NCBI GenBank assembly: GCA_964475385.1
Contig: CAYYWV010000099.1
Span: 1 to 8,992 of the forward strand
Source: CAYYWV01 sp964475385
GTDB taxonomy: Bacteria > Pseudomonadota > Alphaproteobacteria > JAAXGF01
Reading direction: 5' to 3'
DNA: 8,992 bases
Below the pieces are notes generated by a model. It ran no database searches and was not told where the DNA came from. It saw only the letters and a program-made list of their open reading frames with translations. The position numbers and the translations under genes are program-made. Each line of letters begins with the position of its first letter. Positions within the stretch are counted from its first letter, which is position 1. This document shows, piece by piece, positions 1 through 7,186 of the stretch.

Positions 1-902
1 TCGATTCGATCCAGACCATGTTCGTCGACAGCCTCGATTCGGCCCCCGGCACCGTGGCCCAGGTGCGGACCAGCGCCCAGGAGCTGATCCGCTTCGCCAA
101 GCGGCGCGGCGTCGCAATGCTGTTGGTCGGCCACGTCACCAAGGACGGCCAGATCGCCGGCCCCCGCGTGCTTGAGCACATGGTCGACACCGTGCTTCAC
201 TTCGAGGGCGAGCGCAGCCACCAGTTCCGCATCCTGCGGGCGGTCAAGAACCGCTTCGGCGCGACCGACGAAATCGGCGTCTTCGAAATGACCGAGCGCG
301 GGCTGATCGAGGTCGCGAACCCATCGGCGCTGTTCCTCGGCGAGCGCGACGCGGACGTGAGCGGCGCCGCGGTCTTCGCCGGGCTCGAAGGAAGCCGCCC
401 GGTGCTGGTCGAGATCCAGGCGCTGGTCGCGCCTTCGCCGTTCGCGACCCCGAGGCGCGCCGTGGTGGGCTGGGATTCGGCCCGGCTCGCGATGATCATG
501 GCGGTGCTGGACGCTCGCTGCGGCCTTGCCCTTGGCGGCAACGACGTGTACTTAAACGTCGCCGGCGGCCTTCGGATCAACGAGCCGGCGGCCGACCTCG
601 CGGTCGCGGCGGCGCTGGTCTCGTCGCTGATGGGGCGCGCCCTGCCCGCCGCTACGGTGGCGTTCGGCGAGATCGGCCTTTCGGGCGAGGTCCGTGCGGT
701 AAGCCAGGCCGAAGCCCGGCTCAAGGAAGCGGCGAAGCTCGGCTTTTCCCGCGCGCTCGCGCCCCGATGGCGCGGCCGCGGCGAGCGGCCCGGCGCGGAC
801 CGCCTGGAGGTGGTCGAGATCGAACGGCTCCGCGACTTGGTCGCTCTGATCGAAGAGGCCCCCGCGGCGGCGCAGGCCGTAGCCGCGACGGACCGCGAAT
901 AG
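1..902 (+). CDS. radA: RadA, DNA repair/recombination ATPase (5' end missing)
   Basis: C-terminal part of RadA (Sms), a RecA-like ATPase that promotes branch migration during recombinational repair. The reading frame is already open at base 3 and begins in the Walker B region (DSIQTM), so the ATG at 18 is internal. The zinc finger and Walker A motif lie outside the window. Visible are the RadA-specific KNRFG motif (bases 246-260, inside VKNRFGATDEIGVFEM) and then a Lon-protease-like domain (about 366-767) with NVAGGLRINEPAADLA and GEIGLSGEVR, followed by a tail of about 45 residues. About 300 residues are present, against roughly 450-460 for the whole family. The residue at the Lon catalytic serine position appears to be alanine, and no lysine sits at the expected dyad position, so the domain is probably structural (from remembered alignments). 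It lies 14 bases before cvpA, a common alphaproteobacterial arrangement. Identification is secure. Confidence 0.97.
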   Translation, partial: DSIQTMFVDSLDSAPGTVAQVRTSAQELIRFAKRRGVAMLLVGHVTKDGQIAGPRVLEHMVDTVLHFEGERSHQFRILRAVKNRFGATDEIGVFEMTERGLIEVANPSALFLGERDADVSGAAVFAGLEGSRPVLVEIQALVAPSPFATPRRAVVGWDSARLAMIMAVLDARCGLALGGNDVYLNVAGGLRINEPAADLAVAAALVSSLMGRALPAATVAFGEIGLSGEVRAVSQAEARLKEAAKLGFSRALAPRWRGRGERPGADRLEVVEIERLRDLVALIEEAPAAAQAVAATDRE

Positions 903-916
903 GCGGAACGAACCGG

Positions 917-1567
917 ATGGACAGTTTCCCCGTCAACGCCGTCGACGTGATCATCGTTGCGATCGTGCTCGTCTCGGGCGCGCTCGCCTTCTTCCGCGGC
1001 GTGGTGCGCGAGATTCTGTCAATCGTCGGTTGGGTCGGCGCGGCCGCCGTCGCCTACTACGGCTTCAACCCTTTGCGCCCCTACGTCGGCCAGCTCATCG
1101 AATCGCCGCTGATCGCCGATATTGCGACCGGCGCGCTCTTGTTCGTGGCCGCGCTGGTCTCCATATCGGTGGTAAGCCATGCGCTCTCGAGCCGGGTCAA
1201 AGACAGCCATCTCGGGGCGCTCGACCGCTCGCTCGGCTTCGTGTTCGGGGTGCTGCGCGGCGCAGTCATCGTGTCCATCGCGTATCTGATGATCGCCTGG
1301 GCGGTGCCGCCCGGAGAGCAGCCCGAATGGCTGCGGGGCGCGCGGACTTTGCCCCTAGTCGAGTACGGCGCCGGGATCATCGCCCGCGCGATTCCGCCAA
1401 GCGCGCACGCCGATTGGGCCCGGAGCGAGACCGCGGCCAACATCGACGACCGACAGGCTTACGAGGCCCTGATGCGTCCGCCTCCGGCCAGCGGCAAGTC
1501 CGACGACGCGGGCTATTCGAGCGCCGAGCGCAAGGCGCTCGACCGCCTGATCCAGAGCGCCCAATAG
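917..1567 (+). CDS. cvpA: CvpA family inner-membrane protein
   Basis: 216-residue membrane protein of the CvpA (colicin V production) family. Four hydrophobic segments are visible at about residues 8-26, 33-50, 69-88 and 107-130. The family-typical stretches FFRGVVREILSIVGWVGA (25-42) and LDRSLGFVFGVLRG (102-115) are present. A soluble C-terminal tail of about 85 residues ends in ERKALDRLIQSAQ, a pattern usual in alphaproteobacterial members. The ATG at 917 was chosen over an upstream in-frame ATG at 767 because the longer version adds an Arg/Gly-rich shadow of radA; a weak purine-rich AGGCGG lies 10 bases before it. The family's biochemical role is unsettled: the name comes from colicin V export in E. 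coli, and links to envelope homeostasis and purine metabolism have been proposed. Close linkage to purF 37 bases downstream is long known. It is probably cotranscribed with radA and purF. Confidence 0.95.
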   Translation: MDSFPVNAVDVIIVAIVLVSGALAFFRGVVREILSIVGWVGAAAVAYYGFNPLRPYVGQLIESPLIADIATGALLFVAALVSISVVSHALSSRVKDSHLGALDRSLGFVFGVLRGAVIVSIAYLMIAWAVPPGEQPEWLRGARTLPLVEYGAGIIARAIPPSAHADWARSETAANIDDRQAYEALMRPPPASGKSDDAGYSSAERKALDRLIQSAQ

Positions 1568-1576
1568 GCCCAATAG
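1559..1576 (+). repeat. 9-bp tandem repeat spanning the cvpA stop codon
   Basis: GCCCAATAG occurs twice head to tail. The first copy holds the last two cvpA codons and its TAG stop. Because the unit is nine bases, the second copy puts another TAG in the same frame at 1574-1576, giving Ala-Gln-stop-Ala-Gln-stop. It looks like a small slippage duplication. Confidence 0.9.
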
Positions 1577-1604
1577 GAAACGAAGGACGGCGAGCGCCCG
1601 AGCG

Positions 1605-3059
1605 ATGACCGACCATCATTCCTTCGACGACGACCACCCGCGCGAGGAGTGCGGAATCTACGGAATCTTCGGCCATGCCGAGGCGGCGCCGCTGGTCGCC
1701 CTCGGCCTCCATGCGCTCCAGCACCGGGGCCAGGAAGCGGCCGGGATCGTCACCTTCGACGGCGCGCATTTCCACGCCCACCGCTGTCTCGGCCTGGTCG
1801 GCGACAGCTTCACCTCGCCGGCGGTGATCGAGCAGCTTCAAGGCCACGCCGCGATCGGGCATGTGCGCTACTCGACCACCGGCGAAACGCTTTTGCGCAA
1901 TGTGCAACCCCTGTTCGCCGAGTTCGCCTTCGGCGGGCTCGCCATCGCGCACAACGGGAACCTCACCAACGCCGGCGCCTTGCGCGAGCAGCTCGTGTGC
2001 CGGGGCTGCCTGTTTCAGTCGACCACCGACACTGAGGTCATCGTCCATCTGATCGCGATCAGCGACCGGGGCACGGTCGTCGACCGGCTGATCGACGCCC
2101 TCGGCCAGGTCGAAGGCGCGTACTCGCTGGTGGCGGTGACCGAGGACGCGCTGATCGGCGTGCGCGATCCCTTGGGCGTGCGCCCATTGGTGCTCGGCGA
2201 GCTCGAAGGCGCGACCATTCTCGCCTCCGAGACCTGCGCGCTTGATATCGTCGGCGCCCGTTTCCTGCGCGACGTGGCGCCGGGCGAGATCGTGGTCATC
2301 GACAAGGACGGAATCAGAAGCCTCAGCCCCTTCCCGCCGCGGCCGCGGCGGTTCTGCATCTTCGAGTACGTCTATTTCGCCCGCCCCGACAGCATGGTCG
2401 AAGGCGCAAGCGTCTACGAAGCGCGCAAGCGCATCGGGGCCGAACTCGCCCGCGAAAGCGGGGTCGCGGCCGACATCGTCGTCCCGGTGCCCGATTCGGG
2501 CGTGCCCGCGGGCGTGGGCTACGCGGCCGAGGCGGGGCTGCCTTTCGAGCTCGGCATCATCCGCAATCACTACGTCGGCCGCACCTTCATCGAGCCCAGC
2601 GACCAGATCCGCCACCTCGGCGTCAAGCTCAAGCACAACGCCAACGCCGCGAGCCTTCGGGGCAAGCGCGTGGTTCTGGTCGACGATTCGATCGTCCGCG
2701 GAACGACCTCGACCAAGATCGTGGCGATGGTGCGGGCCGCCGGCGCGCGCGAGGTCCATATGCGCATCGCGAGCCCGCCGACGACGCACTCCTGCTTCTA
2801 CGGGGTGGATACGCCGGCCCGCGAGAAGCTGCTCGCGGCGCGCTTCGACGTCGCCGGCATGGCCGCGCATATCGGGGTCGACAGCCTTGCCTTCATCTCG
2901 CTCGACGGGCTTTACCGGGCGGTCGGCGAGCCGGGGCGGAGCGAGACCCGGCCCCAGTACTGCGACGCCTGCTTTACGGGCGATTACCCGATTCCCCTGA
3001 CCGACCGCGAGGACGGCGCCGAAGGCCGGCAGATGTCGTTGCTCGCCAAGATGGCATGA
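1605..3059 (+). CDS. purF: Amidophosphoribosyltransferase (glutamine PRPP amidotransferase)
   Basis: Cytosolic enzyme of the first committed step of de novo purine synthesis: PRPP and glutamine give 5-phosphoribosylamine, glutamate and pyrophosphate. At 484 residues it is normal in length. The N-terminal Ntn glutaminase domain has its nucleophile at Cys16 (EECGIYGIFG), behind a 15-residue propeptide that should be removed; LQHRGQEAAGI, HVRYSTTG and HNGNLTN are also seen. The C-terminal phosphoribosyltransferase domain has the PRPP loop VVLVDDSIVRGTTS (356-369). Cys251, Cys397, Cys453 and Cys456 (in FCIFEYVYF, HSCFYGVDT and YCDACFTG) match the four [4Fe-4S] ligands of the Bacillus subtilis-type enzyme, so this is the iron-sulfur, propeptide-bearing class rather than the E. 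coli type. The ATG at 1605 is the only start suiting the propeptide; its ribosome site is weak (GAAGGA lies 17 bases away). It sits 37 bases after cvpA and overlaps the SDR gene by four bases (ATGA). Confidence 0.98.
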   Translation: MTDHHSFDDDHPREECGIYGIFGHAEAAPLVALGLHALQHRGQEAAGIVTFDGAHFHAHRCLGLVGDSFTSPAVIEQLQGHAAIGHVRYSTTGETLLRNVQPLFAEFAFGGLAIAHNGNLTNAGALREQLVCRGCLFQSTTDTEVIVHLIAISDRGTVVDRLIDALGQVEGAYSLVAVTEDALIGVRDPLGVRPLVLGELEGATILASETCALDIVGARFLRDVAPGEIVVIDKDGIRSLSPFPPRPRRFCIFEYVYFARPDSMVEGASVYEARKRIGAELARESGVAADIVVPVPDSGVPAGVGYAAEAGLPFELGIIRNHYVGRTFIEPSDQIRHLGVKLKHNANAASLRGKRVVLVDDSIVRGTTSTKIVAMVRAAGAREVHMRIASPPTTHSCFYGVDTPAREKLLAARFDVAGMAAHIGVDSLAFISLDGLYRAVGEPGRSETRPQYCDACFTGDYPIPLTDREDGAEGRQMSLLAKMA

Positions 3060-3784
3060 ACGGAGCCGGAACCGGGAGCGGCGGCCGGCTCGCGGGTCGG
3101 GTCGCGCTGATCACCGGCGCTTCGCGCGGGATCGGGGCGGCGGTCGCCCGGCGCTTCGCCGCCGAGGGCGCGAGGCTGGTGCTCGTCGCCCGCACCGAAG
3201 GCGGGCTCGAGGAGACCGACGACGCGGTCCGCGCGGCGGGCGGCCAGGCGACGCTGGTGCCGCTCGATCTGTGCGACTTTCCCGCCATCGACCGGCTCGG
3301 CGCGGCGATCTACGAGCGCTTCGGCCGGCTCGATATCCTGGTCGGGAACGCCGCGACGCTCGGAGGGCTGCGCCCGCTCGGCCACTACACGCCCGAGATC
3401 TGGGAGCAAACCCTGGCGCTCAACCTGACCGCGAACTGGCGTTTGATCCGAAGCATGGACGCGCTGTTGCGCGCCAGCGACGCGGGCCGCGCGATCTTCG
3501 TCACATCGGGCGTCGCGCGCGCGCCGACCGCCTATTGGGGCGCTTACGCGACGAGCAAGGCGGCGCTCGAGGCGATGGTCCTGACCTACGCCGCCGAGAC
3601 GCGGCGCACGACTCTGCGCGTCAACCTGCTCGATCCCGGCGTTGTGCGCACCCGCATGCGCGCCGAGGCCATGCCCGGCGAGGATCCCGAGACCCTGCCT
3701 CCGCCCGATGCGATCACGGACGCCTTCGTCGAACTCGCCGAGCCCGCGTGTTCGCGCCACGGCGAGATCGTCCGCGCCCAGTGA
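3056..3784 (+). CDS. Short-chain dehydrogenase/reductase (SDR), substrate unknown
   Basis: 242-residue classical SDR oxidoreductase, cytosolic and NAD(P)H-dependent. The Rossmann cofactor motif TGASRGIG is at residues 20-27, with an Arg at 46 (VLVARTEG) that may favour NADP(H), which is an inference. Asp71 (LDL) should contact the adenine ring. The usual NNAG is replaced by GNAA at 97-100. A full catalytic tetrad is visible: Asn124 (LNLTAN), Ser151 (VTSG), Tyr164 and Lys168 (YATSK). LLDPGVVRTRMR (191-202) follows as in active SDRs. The ATG at 3056 overlaps the purF stop as ATGA, implying translational coupling. An SDR directly after purF is a recurrent alphaproteobacterial arrangement as I recall it, but the substrate is not evident; a purine link would be guesswork. 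The gene ends 15 bases from the convergent der stop. Confidence 0.92.
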   Translation: MNGAGTGSGGRLAGRVALITGASRGIGAAVARRFAAEGARLVLVARTEGGLEETDDAVRAAGGQATLVPLDLCDFPAIDRLGAAIYERFGRLDILVGNAATLGGLRPLGHYTPEIWEQTLALNLTANWRLIRSMDALLRASDAGRAIFVTSGVARAPTAYWGAYATSKAALEAMVLTYAAETRRTTLRVNLLDPGVVRTRMRAEAMPGEDPETLPPPDAITDAFVELAEPACSRHGEIVRAQ

Positions 3785-3799
3785 AGGGCGCAATCGGAG

Positions 3800-5167
3800 C
3801 TATCGCGTCTTCTTTCGGCCTTTGGTCGCGTAAGGGTTCTTGCCGGCGCGCAGGTTGAGGCGCAGCGGCACGCCTTCGAGGCCGAAGGCCTCGCGCAGGC
3901 GGTTGGCGAGATAACGGCGGTACGATTCGGGAAACGCGGTCGGCCGGCTCGCGAACAGGGCGAAGGTGGGCGGGCGCGCCTTGACCTGGGTGACGTAGCG
4001 CAGCTTGAGCCGGCGGCCGGCGACCACCGGCGGCGGATGGGCGGCGACCGCCTCTTCGAGCCAGCGGTTAAGGGGCGCGGTCTCGACCCGGCGCGACCAG
4101 CGCTCGCGGACCGCGAAGGCGGCCGGCATCAGGGCTTCGACCCCGCGCCCGGTGAGCGCCGAGAGCGCGACCACGGGCGGCCCGCCCGCCTGGGGCAGGG
4201 CCTCGGCGAGACGCTTGCGCAACGCGCGGAGCGCTGCGCGTTCGTCGTCGAGGCGGTCGCATTTGTTGAGCGCGACCACCAGCGCGCGCCCTTCGTCGAC
4301 GATGCGCCGGCCGATGGTGAGATCCTGGCGGTCGAGCCCGAGGGTGGCGTCGAGCACCAGAACCACCACCTCGGCGCGGGCGAGCGCCCGGCGCGCATCG
4401 GCGCCTGAAAGGCGTTCGAGCGGTTCGCGCACCCGGGCGCGGCGGCGCATTCCGGCGGTATCGACCAAGCGCACGGGCCGGCCCCGCCAACGCCATTCGA
4501 CGTCGATGGCGTCCCGGGTGATCCCGGGCTCGGGGCCGGTGACCGCGCGCTCCTCGCCGACGAGCCGGTTGAGGAGCGTCGACTTGCCCACGTTCGGCCG
4601 GCCCACGATGGCGAGCCTGAGCGGGCGCGCATCGCCTTCGGCCGCGTCTCCGCCCTCGTCCTCGGCGTCCGCCGCCCCCGCGAAAGGAGCGAGCGCGTCG
4701 TAGAGCGCATCGAGCCCTTCGCCGTGCTCGGCCGAGATCGCCACCGGATCGCCGAGGCCGAGCGCGAAGGCGTCATAGACCCCGGCGCGGCCGGCGCCCC
4801 CTTCGCACTTGTTGACGACCAGCACCACCGGCGCTTGCGTCTTGCGCAGCATGCGGGCGAAGTGCTCGTCCTCGGGCGTGATCCCGGCGCGGCCGTCGAC
4901 CAGCAAGAGCACCACGTCGGCGCTTTCGACCGCCCGCAGGGTCTGGGCCTGCATGCGCGCTTCGACGGTCTCGGACTCGGCCTCGACGAGACCCGCGGTG
5001 TCGATCACCCGAAAGCGCAAAGGGCCGATTCGGCCCTCGCCCTCGCGCCGGTCGCGGGTGACGCCGGGCCGGTCGGCGACCAGCGCCGCCCGCCGGCCGA
5101 CGAGCCGGTTGAACAGGGTGGATTTGCCGACGTTCGGCCGGCCGAGAATGGCCACAGTGAACGGCAT
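3800..5167 (-). CDS. der: GTPase Der (EngA), 50S ribosome assembly factor
   Basis: Essential GTPase with two tandem G domains that acts in late assembly of the large ribosomal subunit. At 455 residues it is of normal length. Domain 1 shows G1 GRPNVGKS (9-16), the G2 Thr37 in PGVTRDR, G3 DTAG (56-59), G4 NKCE (119-122, the usual NKxE variant of this domain) and G5 SAEHG (145-149). An acidic, Ala-rich linker (about 163-181) leads to domain 2 with GRPNVGKS (189-196), Thr217, DTAG (236-239), NKCD (301-304) and SALTG (336-340). The KH-like C-terminal domain (about 355-445) ends with NLRAGKNPYATKGRKKTR, the typical basic tail. The start MPFTVAILGRPNVGKST is standard for the family. No clear Shine-Dalgarno is seen in the 12 bases after the bamB stop, so translation may depend on bamB. 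It is the last gene of the yfgM-like/bamB/der unit. Confidence 0.98.
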   Translation of the reverse strand: MPFTVAILGRPNVGKSTLFNRLVGRRAALVADRPGVTRDRREGEGRIGPLRFRVIDTAGLVEAESETVEARMQAQTLRAVESADVVLLLVDGRAGITPEDEHFARMLRKTQAPVVLVVNKCEGGAGRAGVYDAFALGLGDPVAISAEHGEGLDALYDALAPFAGAADAEDEGGDAAEGDARPLRLAIVGRPNVGKSTLLNRLVGEERAVTGPEPGITRDAIDVEWRWRGRPVRLVDTAGMRRRARVREPLERLSGADARRALARAEVVVLVLDATLGLDRQDLTIGRRIVDEGRALVVALNKCDRLDDERAALRALRKRLAEALPQAGGPPVVALSALTGRGVEALMPAAFAVRERWSRRVETAPLNRWLEEAVAAHPPPVVAGRRLKLRYVTQVKARPPTFALFASRPTAFPESYRRYLANRLREAFGLEGVPLRLNLRAGKNPYATKGRKKTR

Positions 5168-5179
5168 GGCGCGGAGCTT

Positions 5180-6514
5180 CTAGCGCAACGCGACGAGGTC
5201 TGCGTCGTCGGTCAGCACGTAAAGGGTCTTGTCCGCCACCACCGGCGCGAGGCTGATCGGACCGGGCAACGCGATCTTGCCCAGGACCGCGCCGGTATAA
5301 GGCGAGATCGCGACCGCCTCCTCGTTCGAACCGACGACCACCAGCCGATCTCCCGCCAGCACCGGGCCGGACCAGAAGATCGGATCCTTGCGTTCCTCGG
5401 GGTTGCCGAACTGCGGCAGCCGCGCCACCCAACGGATCGCGCCGCTGCGGCGCATCAAAGACAGAACCTCCGCCTGGCTGGTGAGCACATAGACGTAATC
5501 GCCGGCGACCCAGGGGGTCTGGGTGCCCGAGATGTCCTGCTCCCAAAGGCGCGTGCCGCTCTTGAGCCCGATCGCGGCGATCTGTCCCGACTGGCTGATG
5601 GCGTAGACCCGGTCGCGGTCGATCACCGGATCGCCGTTGATGTCGCTGAGCGATTCGACGGCCCCTTTGCGCCGCCCGACGGCGAGACCGTCGCGCCAGA
5701 CGATTCGTCCCGTATCGGCGCGCAGAAGATAGATCTCGCCCGACGAATAGGCCGAGACCACGAGCCCGTCGGCCGCCGCCGGCGCCGCCGCCCCCAGAAG
5801 CTGGGCGATGTCGGCGATCCCTTCATGGGACCAGATCTGGCTGCCGTCGGTGATATCGAGGGCGAAGGTTTGATTCTCGGAGGTGACGACGAACAACCGC
5901 CCGCCCGCCAGCGTCGGCGCCGAGCGGATCGGCATCCCGATCCGGCTGCGCCAGATCTCGGCGCCGGTCTTGGCCTCAAACGCGATCACCTCGCCGATCC
6001 CGGTCGCGACGTAGAGCCGACCGTCGCCGTATGCGAGGCCGCCGCCGAGCGCGTTATCGGTCTCGTCGCCGGGAACCGCCTCGACCCGCCACAGCCGCCG
6101 GCCGTCGGCGGCGGCGAAGGCGCTGACGCGGCCGATGGCGTCCATCGTAAACACGGTTCCCGCGGCGACCACCGGAGCCGCGAGCAGACGGCGCTCATCG
6201 TTGCTGCCGGAACCGATATCGGCGGTCCAGACCCGCTTCGGCATGTCGCCGAGAGCGAGATGGCCGGGCGCGTGATCGGCGAACCCCTCGGCCTGAGGCC
6301 AGTCGGGGTTGACCGTGGGCGGCGGCAGGCGCACCTCGACATCGGCGAGCGCGGGGTCCGGTTCGGGTACGGTCTCGCGGGCGAGCACCGCGATGCGCTT
6401 GCCGGGAAGCGGCGGCTCCTCGGGCTGACCGAGCCAGTCGGGAAGCAGGCTGCATCCCGCCGGGATCAGGGCAAGCACGAGAACCGCGAGCCCACGACGC
6501 ATTACGCGGCGCAT
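5180..6514 (-). CDS. bamB: Outer-membrane protein assembly lipoprotein BamB (PQQ-repeat beta-propeller)
   Basis: Periplasm-facing lipoprotein of the BAM complex, which inserts beta-barrel proteins into the outer membrane. The 444-residue product starts with a lipoprotein signal (MRRVMRRGLAVLVLALIPAG) and lipidation Cys21; the lipobox reads PAGC, with an unusual Pro at -3. A Pro-rich stretch (about 25-75) containing LPGKRIAVL, as in alphaproteobacterial BamB, precedes the propeller. Eight PQQ-like blades are seen, each with a hydrophobic strand, a Gly or Asp turn and a Gly-x-x-x-Trp-like end: about 118-143, 165-189, 204-228, 250-274, 301-324, 339-363, 388-412 and 429-444. It is longer than the E. 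coli protein (about 392) because of the N-terminal linker. The ATG at 6514 overlaps the preceding stop as TAATG. A second in-frame ATG at 6502 would also give a working signal peptide. It is followed after 12 bases by der. It differs from PQQ dehydrogenases in having only the propeller and a lipobox. Confidence 0.94.
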   Translation of the reverse strand: MRRVMRRGLAVLVLALIPAGCSLLPDWLGQPEEPPLPGKRIAVLARETVPEPDPALADVEVRLPPPTVNPDWPQAEGFADHAPGHLALGDMPKRVWTADIGSGSNDERRLLAAPVVAAGTVFTMDAIGRVSAFAAADGRRLWRVEAVPGDETDNALGGGLAYGDGRLYVATGIGEVIAFEAKTGAEIWRSRIGMPIRSAPTLAGGRLFVVTSENQTFALDITDGSQIWSHEGIADIAQLLGAAAPAAADGLVVSAYSSGEIYLLRADTGRIVWRDGLAVGRRKGAVESLSDINGDPVIDRDRVYAISQSGQIAAIGLKSGTRLWEQDISGTQTPWVAGDYVYVLTSQAEVLSLMRRSGAIRWVARLPQFGNPEERKDPIFWSGPVLAGDRLVVVGSNEEAVAISPYTGAVLGKIALPGPISLAPVVADKTLYVLTDDADLVALR

Positions 6515-6516
6515 TA
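6493..6516 (-). repeat. 12-bp imperfect tandem repeat creating two bamB start codons
   Basis: On the minus strand TAATGCGCCGCG (6516-6505) is followed directly by TAATGCGTCGTG (6504-6493), 10 of 12 bases identical. Each copy carries an in-frame ATG, giving the protein start MRRV-MRRG. The first copy also holds the TAA stop of the yfgM-like gene. Confidence 0.8.
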
Positions 6517-7176
6517 CGAATCGGATTTCTTTGCGCCGCCGAGGATCGCCATATACTCCGTAACTCGGCGACGAAGCGCGGGGGGCAAGTTGGCCTCTTC
6601 GCTGAGGGCGTTGAAGATCTCGCGCGCCTTGTCCCGCTCGCCGCGGCGAAGCGCCGCCAGCCCCTGAAGCTCGCGCGCGTTGACGCGCCAGACCGAATCG
6701 CCCGAGACGAGAGGCGCGAGCCGACGTTCGACCTCGTCGGCCGGGGCCGTGTCTATCACGTCGAGAACCGCGATCAGCGCGGCGAGATCGCGTATCCCGC
6801 GGTCAAGCGCCTCGTCGGCCGCGATCGCGTCGAGCGCGGCGACCGCCTCGTCGCGCTTGCCGGCGGCGATCAGCGCCTGGGCCTCGCGCAACCGAGCCAG
6901 CGCAGCGTACCCTTCGCCCGCGTCTTTGGCGAGGTTCGCGAACGCGGCCGCGGCCGCCGCGGCGTCGCCCTTGTCGAGAAGGGCGACCGCGGAATCGAAG
7001 CGCGCGCTTTCGGCGATGCTCTTCTCGCGCTGGTACTTGTCCCAGCCGACCTTGCCGCCGATGCCGAGCACGACGGCGACGGCGGCGACAATGACGTACT
7101 TGCCGTAAGCGCGCCACAGCTTGAGCGCCTGCTCGCGGCGAACGTCCTCCTCGACTTCACGAAAGATGTCGGTCAC
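6514..7176 (-). CDS. YfgM-like membrane-anchored TPR protein
   Basis: 220-residue protein of the YfgM / TPR_21 type. A short charged cytoplasmic N-terminus (MTDIFREVEEDVRRE) is followed by one membrane segment (about 27-41, YVIVAAVAVVLGIGG) and a helical, Ala-rich periplasmic domain of TPR-like helices (about 55-215, including GEGYAALARLREAQALIAAGK and ELQGLAALRRGERDKAREIF). In E. coli, YfgM is an accessory SecYEG subunit that works with the chaperone PpiD on secreted proteins; that role is inferred here from family and from the shared order yfgM-bamB-der. I chose the GTG at 7176: GGAG lies six bases before it, and the protein start TDIFREV is typical of the family. The longer TTG start at 7188 would overlap that ribosome site. 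A promoter candidate lies about 30-60 bases upstream. The stop overlaps the bamB start by one base, so outer-membrane assembly and secretion factors are probably coupled. Confidence 0.88.
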   Translation of the reverse strand: MTDIFREVEEDVRREQALKLWRAYGKYVIVAAVAVVLGIGGKVGWDKYQREKSIAESARFDSAVALLDKGDAAAAAAAFANLAKDAGEGYAALARLREAQALIAAGKRDEAVAALDAIAADEALDRGIRDLAALIAVLDVIDTAPADEVERRLAPLVSGDSVWRVNARELQGLAALRRGERDKAREIFNALSEEANLPPALRRRVTEYMAILGGAKKSDS

Positions 7177-7182
7177 GGATTG

Positions 7183-7186
7183 CTCC
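7183..7186 (-). promoter_or_regulatory. Ribosome binding site that decides the yfgM-like start
   Basis: GGAG on the minus strand, six bases before the GTG at 7176-7174. The alternative TTG start at 7188-7186 overlaps its first base, so the TTG is unlikely to be the initiator. Confidence 0.75.

Noticed and set aside
767..916. Upstream ATG of the cvpA frame inside radA
   Set aside because: The extra 50 residues are Arg/Gly-rich and come from the radA coding region; the ATG at 917 matches the family start.
2334..2351. Perfect 18-bp GC palindrome in purF
   Set aside because: It consists only of G and C and encodes the Pro/Arg linker PPRPRR before Cys251; in DNA this GC-rich such palindromes arise from codon choice.
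1377..2870. 497-codon open frame antisense to cvpA and purF
   Set aside because: It lies opposite a complete, motif-rich purF; its His/Asp/Arg-rich composition is what the reverse complement of GC-rich coding DNA gives, and no family is recognisable.
4724..6667. 647-codon open frame antisense to der, bamB and the yfgM-like gene
   Set aside because: It crosses three real genes, is low in recognisable domains and rich in Arg/Asp/Gly; a shadow frame due to few stop codons in GC-rich DNA.
6945..6965. GCGGCC-rich low-complexity run
   Set aside because: It encodes a poly-alanine helix stretch in the yfgM-like protein; no repeat unit beyond Ala codons.
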